A stretch of 64,000 nucleotides of DNA from Bremia lactucae (Eukaryota > Oomycota > Peronosporomycetes > Peronosporales > Peronosporaceae): NCBI RefSeq assembly GCF_004359215.1, contig NC_090611.1:1831992-1895991 (forward strand). Direction: 5' to 3'. Shown piece by piece: positions 45,312 through 54,100 of this stretch. The notes under the pieces are model-generated. The model searched no databases and was not told the origin of the DNA. It saw only the letters and a list, made by a program, of their open reading frames with translations. How positions within the stretch are numbered: position 1 is the first letter of the stretch; each line of letters starts with the position of its first letter. The position numbers were made by a program, and so were the translations under genes.

Positions 45312-47390
45312 TTGGGCTCATTCCTCCACCTCTCCGACCATCATCGGGAGGTAACAGGGCACTTGGCGCAGGGACTTGGTGAATTACCCCTGGCCAGGGT
45401 CTTGGGCAGTCCTCCTGAGCAACATGTTGCTCAGTTGGAGCAGTTTAAGGTATTCGTGCTCGGAAAGCCGAGAGCAGCGTTCGAGGCACACCTCCGTGCT
45501 GCGGCGGAATCCGTCACTCAGACTCAGGATGAGCTGAGGCATGAGCAGGCTCGGAGCGAGGCTCTTAACAAGACTGCTTGGTGCTCTCTCCTCGGCCGCA
45601 TAAGCCGAGGCCCATTTGGATGGACCTGCCCAAGTTCGATGGAACTGCAGCGCTTGCGATTGTTTACTGGCTGTGAGTCGTGTAGCCATACGGTGTCGCG
45701 CAGCTCATCGAGGACGACAGCCGGATGGTGTCGTACGCCATGTCGCACCTGCGCGGTAAGGCCTCAGAGTGGGCTTACTCGGCGCTTATGGCGGACAGAA
45801 ANNNNNNNNNNNNNNNNNNNNNNNNNNNNNNNNNNNNNNNNNNNNNNNNNNNNNNNNNNNNNNNNNNNNNNNNNNNNNNNNNNNNNNNNNNNNNNNNNNN
45901 NNNNNNNNNNNNNNNNNNNNNNNNNNNNNNNNNNNNNNNNNNNNNNNNNNNNNNNNNNNNNNNNNNNNNNNNNNNNNNNNNNNNNNNNNNNNNNNNNNNN
46001 NNNNNNNNNNNNNNNNNNNNNNNNNNNNNNNNNNNNNNNNNNNNNNNNNNNNNNNNNNNNNNNNNNNNNNNNNNNNNNNNNNNNNNNNNNNNNNNNNNNN
46101 NNNNNNNNNNNNNNNNNNNNNNNNNNNNNNNNNNNNNNNNNNNNNNNNNNNNNNNNNNNNNNNNNNNNNNNNNNNNNNNNNNNNNNNNNNNNNNNNNNNN
46201 NNNNNNNNNNNNNNNNNNNNNNNNNNNNNNNNNNNNNNNNNNNNNNNNNNNNNNNNNNNNNNNNNNNNNNNNNNNNNNNNNNNNNNNNNNNNNNNNNNNN
46301 NNNNNNNNNNNNNNNNNNNNNNNNNNNNNNNNNNNNNNNNNNNNNNNNNNNNNNNNNNNNNNNNNNNNNNNNNNNNNNNNNNNNNNNNNNNNNNNNNNNN
46401 NNNNNNNNNNNNNNNNNNNNNNNNNNNNNNNNNNNNNNNNNNNNNNNNNNNNNNNNNNNNNNNNNNNNNNNNNNNNNNNNNNNNNNNNNNNNNNNNNNNN
46501 NNNNNNNNNNNNNNNNNNNNNNNNNNNNNGCGTTCGAGGCACACCTCCGTGCTGCGGCGGAATCCGTCACTCAGACTCAGGATGAGCTGAGGCATGAGCA
46601 GGCTCGGAGCGAGGCTCTTAACAAGACTGCTTGGTGCTCTCTCCTCGGCCGCATAAGCCGAGGCCCATTTGGATGGACCTGCCCAAGTTCGATGGAACTG
46701 CAGCGCTTGCGATTGTTTACTGGCTGTGAGTCGTGTAGCCATACGGTGTCGCGCAGCTCATCGAGGACGACAGCCGGATGGTGTCGTACGCCATGTCGCA
46801 CCTGCGCGGTAAGGCCTCAGAGTGGGCTTACTGGGCGCTTATGGCGGACAGAAAAGCGTTCTCTACATGAGAGATCTTTAAGGAAAAGATTCGCGCCATG
46901 TACCAGCAGCCGAACAACGAAGTGTTGCTCCAGACGCGCTTCTTTGGGGCACGACAGGCGAAGCGATCTCTGCAAGAGTATGTGCAAGAGATGCGCTCGC
47001 TGTCGGCGTCCATAACCGTAGGTCCGATTCCGGAGCACATTAAGGTGCCCACGTTTATGAACGGACTACGGCATGGCCCATCGCGACAGGCCCTTTTCAG
47101 AAAGGTGCCGTCGACGATGGAAAAGGCAATCCAAATTGCCTTGTTGAGGAGCAATCCTACAACAGTGCCTCGGCGACAGCTTGGTATAAGCCGTCGGCCG
47201 AGAGGTCAGATGCCACTCCCATGGAATTGAGCAATGCACACGTTGTCTGTTACAAATGCGGCAACCGCGGCCATATGGTGGCTCGCTGCTATGCCAGGGT
47301 CCCTGCTGGGGCGAAGATGCCCAGCAAGAGCACTCCCTTCCCAAAGAGCGATGGCAGAACCAGCGTGCGAGACGCATGAATTCTGCATCG
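45312..47390 (+). pseudogene. A1 gag, frameshifted, containing the assembly gap
   Basis: Gag begins at ATG 45312 with a leader, then PPEQHVAQLEQFKVFVLGK and a coiled-coil LRAAAESVTQTQDELRHEQA. After a frameshift near 45590 the capsid continues: PKFDGTAALAIVYWL, DDSRMVSYAMSHLRGKASEW. Beyond the gap come YQQPNNEVLLQTRFFGARQA, EYVQEMRSLSASITVGPIPE (46975-47036) and a perfect CCHC knuckle CYKCGNRGHMVARC at about 47250-47291. Frames change at least twice and a TGA at 46867 interrupts the capsid. The same gag is at 61610-62700. Confidence 0.85.
45477..46854. other. Assembly gap (45802-46529) between two copies of the same 325 bp
   Basis: The run of 728 N is preceded by 45477-45801 and followed by 46530-46854. 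These two blocks are the same, with one mismatch that I can find (C at 45780, G at 46833). The simplest explanation is that two contig ends that overlap were placed apart instead of merged. Translations running through the N are meaningless. Confidence 0.9.
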
Positions 47391-47489
47391 ACCACTGCGG
47401 GGTCGGGAAATGCAGGAGCGCAGTAGGGGCGGGATGCCCTACTGACGCGGACTCTGAAAGCTACCCCTAAGTCCAGAGTTGTCGAACAA

Positions 47490-47726
47490 ATGGGTAGCAT
47501 AGTACCTGAGGTCTCGAAATTTCGGACCTCAACCATGCTGGTCTATAGCGCTCGAGTACGAGGCTACGACCAGGTGATGACTCTCCTAGTGGATTCTGGT
47601 GCATCGCAAAACTTTGTAAAGCTCGCGTCAGTAAGAAAGAGACCGGCGATGTATGAGTCGCTTTGCCAGGATGGCAAGCAAGAAAAGGCGACCGTTCGTT
47701 TAGCGAACGGCACGCTCGCTAAGTCT
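47490..47726 (+). pseudogene. A1 protease, N-terminal part
   Basis: An open frame with MLVYSARVRGYDQVMTLLVD and the active site LVDSGASQNFV, then ATVRLANGTLAKS. The catalytic DSG is intact. The frame then runs into an inverted block at about 47727; its natural continuation (as at 63020-63120 in A2) is found reversed at 48790-48700. Confidence 0.8.
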
Positions 47727-48805
47727 GAGAAAGTTGTCTGGGTCTGCTCGTACGCCATGTGTTCCTACGATGCATCCCAGCAAAGGTATCTCAGGGACTC
47801 CTATGACGCACTTTTGCGAATGGACGTTCAATTGAGCGTTCTTCAAAGTCTGCAACACAGCGTCTAAATGACGCTTGTGCGGCTCTATTGTGCTCAACTC
47901 GGGCCTACTCTGCACGAACACATAGTCAAAGTAATGGGTCGCATAGGCACGATGATGACGCATCACGTGAGCCATCACTCGGTTGAATGTCGCTGGTGCG
48001 TTTTTCAAACCTTGTGGCATCACAAGCCACTTCCAAAGCATACCGCTTGGGGTTCTTACAGCTATTTTGCTACATCGGACTCTCTCATGAGTACCTGATA
48101 CTAGCCATCCCTTAAATTCAATGCGGAAAAGATAGTTGACTTTCTCATGGAGTTCAACAAAAACATCTTTCCGCGAATCCGCAATTTCGTCTTTGACGGC
48201 CCCAAACACCTCGTTCGAATGCCCGTCCTCTTTAATAGGAACTTATTCAAAGGTCATCCGTTTAGACATGCCTTTGATCGTCCTAATCTGTCAGGTATTC
48301 ATTTTTCGAGTCACCACGACCATTGTCTGGGAAGCGGGTGCCGTTGCACTCCTGGCTAACGCACCCCTTCCAACCGCACCAGGCTCTAGGCACTGTGCCG
48401 GTTTATGCGACGCATGACTTCCTGTCAGCTCGCCGTCTACTGCCACAGGCTCTCGGCTCTGTGCAGGACATTCGGACGCATGACTACTTGTCATTGCCCT
48501 TTTCACTACCCCAGTCTCCACGAGCTGGGTAGGAATTGGTGACGTTTGACATCCCGTCAACGTACCCTCAACTGTGTTTGTTTGACACGACATCAGTTGC
48601 ATAAGCCTCTCGCAGGAGCACACTTTTTCCAGTATCCTGCTTTGAGTTTGCAACGTGCGTGTACGCCAGTCTATCCATGGTTGATGTTTTGCCAACCATG
48701 GCATGCCTAGGATGAGGTCATGCGGACTCTCCATACCTAACACTGTGAGCTTTTCATTACGAGAGAAGTCACTAAAGCTGAAGGCAAGTTCTACCTGTAG
48801 GTAAA
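47727..48805 (-). pseudogene. Inverted block of A1: protease C-terminus, linker and reverse transcriptase
   Basis: On the minus strand, 48291-48743 reads LGMESPHDLILGMPWLAKHQ (protease C-terminus) and a linker with repeats around TGSHASHKPAQ. Then 47700-48209 reads RT: NYLFRIEFKGWLVSGTHERV, SGMLWKWLVMPQGLKNAPAT, FDYVFVQSRPE (second Asp of FDDV is Tyr) and IPLLGCIVGTHGVRADP. On the plus strand after 48805 the next RT residues (KDLRQFIGLTNYLH) follow. So about 1.08 kb of pol has been turned round inside the element. Confidence 0.85.
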
Positions 48806-49620
48806 ATCAGCAAAGGAATGGTCAATCCACGGCATGTGAAGGATTTGCGCCAATTCATAGGGCTCACTAATTACTTGCATTAAAAAAGCAAGAGTTATGT
48901 CAGCAAACTAAACCATTATCTGACCTCCCTAAAAAGGACGCAGAATGGGTTTGATTAAAAGAACGAGATGATGCGTTCACATCAGTGAAGCAATCTCTTG
49001 TAGAGGCACCGGTCTTGGCATTGCCAGACGCGGATAAGCTCTTTAGCGCCGACTGCGATGCAGGTAATTCTGCAATCGGCAGCGAGCTCATGCAGAAGGA
49101 TGACGACGGCGATGACCGCGTCATCTCTTATCAGTCCCGGCTATAAAAGCCGCAGAACTGAATCACTTTCAATAATGTATGCTCCTGTCAAGTTTCGTGT
49201 GCACCTATTGGGCACCGAACCATTTGAGGTTTATACAGATCAAGCATCACTGCGGACCGCAATAAACTCACCGCACATCTTGCCTAGAATGGCAAGATGA
49301 CTCACATTCTTCTCTGGATTTAATTTCAAAGCTGAATATAAGTCGGGTAAGTCGAATATCTTGGCTGACGCTTTATCGCGCAGACCAGACTTCGAGGTGA
49401 GACACCAGAAAAGTGTGTCAGGTGCTAAAGCACAATTTCAGCCGTCAACGCTGGCAGCCATGAAGGCATACCACGCGACGAGCTCATTGGCATCTGAAAT
49501 AAAAGAGAGCTACAGTCAGGACGACCATTGTCGCCTGCTGTTGGATTACTTTGGTGGTCGAAAGGTTTCCCTTCGTTGCACCTGAAAGCTAATTTAAATT
49601 GCTTAAGCTACAGCGATGGC
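48806..49620 (+). pseudogene. A1 RT end and RNase H
   Basis: The sequence resumes in plus orientation: HVKDLRQFIGLTNYLH, a thumb/connection with stops, an RNase H segment near 49040-49150 (DADKLFSADCDAGNSAIGSE, DRVISYQSRL), then 49160-49300 with IMYAPVKFRVHLLGTEPFEV and YTDQASLRTAINSPHILPRM, and at 49361 ADALSRRPDFEVR. Catalytic Asp residues are visible; stops and shifts make it inactive. Confidence 0.8.
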
Positions 49621-49699
49621 CTGTTATGACATTAGCTGTCACCTTGTGATCCCTTGAGAATCTATGTGCCTCTTGAGACAGATTTCAAGCTGATGATCC

Positions 49700-50743
49700 T
49701 TCACGAGCTCCATGATGCGCCATCTAGTGGGCATCTGGGCCGTAAAAGACATTCTTACGAGTGTCAGAGGTATTTTGGTGGCCACACTTATATAGATGGG
49801 TAGCCAACTATATTCGCTCTTGCGAACAGTGTCAGCGCATTAAGCCTGCACCGTCCAGCAGTGCGCCACTGAAGCCGCTACCGAATCCAACCAACAGTTG
49901 GAAGTCAGTAAGTCTGGACTTCATGTTTGGCATGCCGCCCGATCATAAGGGTCGGACAGGGCTAGTCGTCTTTGTAGACAGACTGAGCAAGATGGTGCAT
50001 TTAGCACCATGAAAGGCATCGATCACAGGCAAGGAGGCAGCTCTTTTGTATCCCCTGTTTACCGACTACACGGGATGCTCGAGTCCATAGTATCGGACCG
50101 GGATCTACGTTTTACGTCTGGTTTTTGGCGACATGTGGAGCTGCTAGGTAGCAAGCTCCACATGTCGACCGCACATCATCCCCAGACCGATGGCCAAACA
50201 GAACGTGCCAATCGGGTCGTGGCGGATGTCTTACGCACGATGTCAACTCCAAAAGAATGGAGCAAACACATTACCCTTTGTGAAGTTCGCTATAATTAAC
50301 AGTGTCCACGCCAGTACGGGTGAGACACCGTTTTATATTAACGGACTGCGCCATCCTCGGACGCCAGTCTCATTTGTGCGCAGCCCGAGGCTAAGTGGAA
50401 GAGGACCCCTCACTATGCCTGGTGCGAAAGAGGGACATAGTTTCGTCAATGTGACGATGAACCGCGAGAGTATCATCTCAAAGACAGAATTTCGCCGTAG
50501 TGACCCTGCCAGTTTAGCAGTGGTCAATAAATTTACGTCCTATGACCGACCTCTCGGCGGTATCATAGGCGAGTTTGATGCTAAAAGCGTGAGCGATCTC
50601 AACGCTTTGTGGATGAGCGACTAGCCATCACACGGAAAGTCCGTGGCGCGATGGCAAGCGCACAGGACAAGCAAAAAGAATATGCGGACCGAAATGGTCG
50701 CAGAAATAATGAACGCTTCCGAGTGGGTGAAAAATTACTATTG
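49700..50743 (+). pseudogene. A1 integrase
   Basis: In plus order: zinc region HELHDAPSSGHLGR near 49705-49745, CEQCQRIKPAPSSSAP, KSVSLDFMFGMPPDHKG (first Asp, near 49915), FVDRLSKMVHLAP; then 50009-50299 with SIVSDRDLRF (second Asp) and TDGQTERANRVVADVL (Glu replaced by Ala-Asp); and the C-terminal region 50340-50624 with SFVRSPRLSGRGPLTMPGAK. The latter is the same family as the minus-strand copy at 59549-60436. Frames shift near 49990 and 50300. Confidence 0.8.
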
Positions 50744-50871
50744 TGAGATCGCAAAGGCGCCCACCACAACTACCTCACTGCACGCAAGAGAAGACGGTCT
50801 AACCACTTCCTCGCTGTGCTAGGGTGTTTGCTTAAGTAGAGCTTGGCCGCATCAAGACGTGCCCGCCTACA
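50744..50871 (+). mobile_element. 3' LTR remnant of A1
   Basis: Only the last 128 bp of LTR-A remain, GGCGCCCACCACAACTACC to GCCCGCCTACA. The join to integrase sequence at about 50744 marks a deletion that removed the pol end, polypurine tract and three quarters of the LTR. The end base is followed by the TGAAA target duplication. Confidence 0.85.
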
Positions 50872-50876
50872 TGAAA

Positions 50877-51174
50877 TGCGCAGTGCTTTCTTATCAGAAG
50901 CCACGACCTTACTATCAAAGCCTGCTTGTAACGAATTATATATATATAAACGACTTAGCCGTACCTTGTTTCGACCACTTCTAAATTATTGCAACGGCAA
51001 CGTCCGTTCTGCAAAAAAAGTCTAAAGTGTATTTTTTGAAAAGTGAACGAGCTCTTCTCGATGTAAAATTTTACAATTTCATTATTTTTGTGCTTTACGA
51101 AAGTTTGCGCACGTTCTATGAATCCTTTCAAAGGAAATTATCATGAAACCAATTATATAGAAAGTTAGCCATAC
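50877..51174. other. Intergenic, 3' of the nuclease-helicase gene
   Basis: About 300 bp of AT-rich sequence which should contain the 3' UTR of the minus-strand gene at 51175. Nothing else is visible. Confidence 0.5.
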
Positions 51175-54100
51175 TTAAATCAAAAAGAGCTCTGGAAAGC
51201 ATGCAGGTGTCTCTCCTTGACCCCGGAACACCTTATCCGTCTCCGTTATCGCTAAGCGTTGCCACTTGCACTGCTGCGCGTTCGCTTTACTCTCCATCAT
51301 AAAAATATTATCATCCGACAGCGCCAACAAGTCGGTAACGCAGACTCGTTTGGCACCCACAGACGCATTTAATGCATCCGACAAAGCTGTGCGAACAGCA
51401 TTGATAGTCAGAAGTACTGTTACCTTTAGCGCCATTTTACGTGGAAAAATTGCGTCTTGTGCTCCAACCTTGACGTGCAAGATTCCCCCCGCTGTTGCGT
51501 CTACGAGCAGCTGAATATTCGTATGGGTTCGAGCAGTAACCAACAGCATAATTGCGTAGTAACACATACTGGTCGGAGGTAGCAGCGTACAGTTTGTACA
51601 CCACATTCTTGTTTCATCACCAGTGAAGAGACGATCAGCATAAACTGCCAACAGCTTAGGCTCTGGTGAACCTTTTTTCATCTGAGTCGTTAACGATCGG
51701 ATCGGAAGCGAAAATAAGCTGCGACTGCCCGTGGATGCCTTGACATTATCCCTCTGCTGCTTCCACGACAGATTGCACGAGTTACTACCTGCAACACGGA
51801 ACTTGAAACCCTGCTCGCGTTCGTGCGGACTGTGCCGTATGCTTAAATTTATAGGAAATTTCTCGCCACGAATATAATAAACCAGCGAGACTGGAAAGCT
51901 CATTCTTTCGACAGTATCCTTAGTAAACTCGCTAAAGCATTCTTTCTTGTCTTCTGTTTGGTGTCTCGGCGTGGCGTATGAATAGATGGACACAATATTC
52001 TTATCATGCGCGAGAGCAGCGAGTTCGTCCATAGGGTCGGCACTACCAGCTAATTGATTAAATAGAGTAGCTTTGTCTCGATTGGAAAGAATATTAAAAT
52101 TTGCAGCGTCATCCTTATTAATCGTCAAATCAACGCGATCATTGCCTTCGAGGTCATCGTCGGCAAACTTAGAAGGCTTTTCTCTGGTGCTTCCGATTAA
52201 GTGCTCGCCATAATTTTGTATGATTAAGAAACGTAAAATGCACACTTCGTTTTGCTTGTGTGCGACAGCATCTTGGGCGTACGCAAGAAGCTCCTTGTCC
52301 ATACGCTGGGAGCTTGCATACGCATCCAATTTGCTCAACATTATAATTGCCTTTGTATCAAGCAATTGCTTAAAATCTCCTGTTTTGCTCTTCGATAGGG
52401 CAACCAACCGCGCACATAGGTCAGAAATTAAAAAATTCAATGTCTGGAATCGACGAGCGGAGATACACATTTTACGGAACGTGCTATTCAGGCTACGCTT
52501 GACATCAACGCGCTGTTCACTCATCGTTTTCATGTAAAAGAGCCAGATTGATAAAGGTTCGCTCCACATTCCTCCATCTAACTCAAGTTTTGCTTGAAGA
52601 TTCTTTTTCATTTCATTGACATACAGCTGCACCGATTGAACGTGGTAAAATGACGGCATGACAAACAAATCCGGCACAGATAGAATAGCCACCAATATGA
52701 CAATATTAAAGAGTAGAGGCCACGATCCATTCGTACTAGTGACATCCTGGACCAAATACGTGCCCGTCATCAATAGCCGACAAAGCTCGAGACTCAGCGG
52801 CAAATGGCAAACGAACGAACCAAACTTCGTCAACCGAGAATGCTCCTCTTCAGTAGAGTCAATCGCATTGAACGCAGCCAGTAGCTTGTAGGCTCCATCA
52901 ATATGCGAAAGGTCCGGAGCATCTAGGGCTTGTTGAAGAAGTATACTTGGAACTCCAAAGTCCTTAAGTTGTCCCTTCAATTGCAATACGATACGGTCTA
53001 GCGGTTTGCGCAACAGCTCAGGGGTATTGTAATCTGCCATGCACAAGTCACGGAATGCCTCTGTAAACAGGTGGAATGCCATACCAGGCATGACTCGACC
53101 AGCACGCCCGGCACGCTGTAGCGCAGAGGCACGAGAGCACCAAGTGTCTACTAAAACCTCAGCATGTGAACAACCCGCGTTTGGCATCTCAATCTGCTTT
53201 TCGATTGCGCAATTAATGACATGAGTTACATCCGGAATGGTCACACTGCTCTCAGCAATATTCGTCGCTAATATAATCTTTGTGGACTTCCCGCTCAGCA
53301 ATTTAAAAGCCTCTTGCTGGTGTTCTAGCTCAATACCAGAGTGTAGAACCATTACTTGAACATTCTGACCTCTCGCCGCAAGAGGGCTCAGCGAGTCGTA
53401 CAGAGCATTAATGCTTCCAATACCAGGAAGAAATATAAGAATGCATTGCGACTGTGGTCCGGCTTGATAGCTTTGGCCCTCGATCAGCAGAAGCACCATT
53501 TCTTGAATGAGAGTCATTTGTTTCTCGTGAATTTTTACGATGGCTTTTTTTGCCATTTGGCTGCTGGCTTTCAGCCGGCTTTGCGAGAGAACGTGGAACT
53601 GGTCCTTCATGAGCACTAACTCCTTTTGACGGCGTCGCCACAGGCCGGGAAACCAATCGGACAAAGTATCAAGATAAACATTTTCAACTGGATACCGCTT
53701 AGATCCAACAAAAAGAGGCTTTTTGCTTACTAAATTCGTTGATAGTGCCTTTTGAAGGTACTTAATCAGAACCTGTGCATCCATTGTGGCCGACATAATC
53801 ACGAGACGAAGGTGAGAATGATCTTTCAGTTGAAGTTTTAGCAATAATAGAAGCAAATCCACATCCATACTGCGCTCGTGCACTTCGTCTAACACCAGGT
53901 GTGTTATCTTCATTAAAGCCTCTGGATCATGAATAATTCGCTCCACCATATAGCCTGTTGTAACATACGTGATTTTGGTCTCGCTAGAAATCATTTGCTT
54001 CTGACCAATGCGATATCCGATGACCTTTCCGACGATGCCATCCTCTTTAAATTCATTTCCTTCTCGCATCTTTGCCACGGTATTCGCCAATTCAATTGCA

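Larger units (their letters stand above)
44715..50871 (+). mobile_element. Element A1, Ty3/Gypsy retrotransposon with TGAAA target duplication
   Basis: The element starts with TGTATCAGGCTAAAG at 44715 and ends with GTGCCCGCCTACA at 50871. TGAAA precedes it (44710-44714) and follows it (50872-50876), so both outer ends are original. Inside: complete 5' LTR 44715-45242, primer-binding site, gag with assembly gap, protease, an inverted block 47727-48805, RNase H, integrase and a 3' LTR reduced to its last 128 bp. The polypurine tract and chromodomain are deleted. Confidence 0.9.

Noticed and set aside
45312..47015. A 567-codon ORF through the gap
   Set aside because: Most of it is unknown residues from N; the open frame is an artefact of the gap and of the repeated flank.
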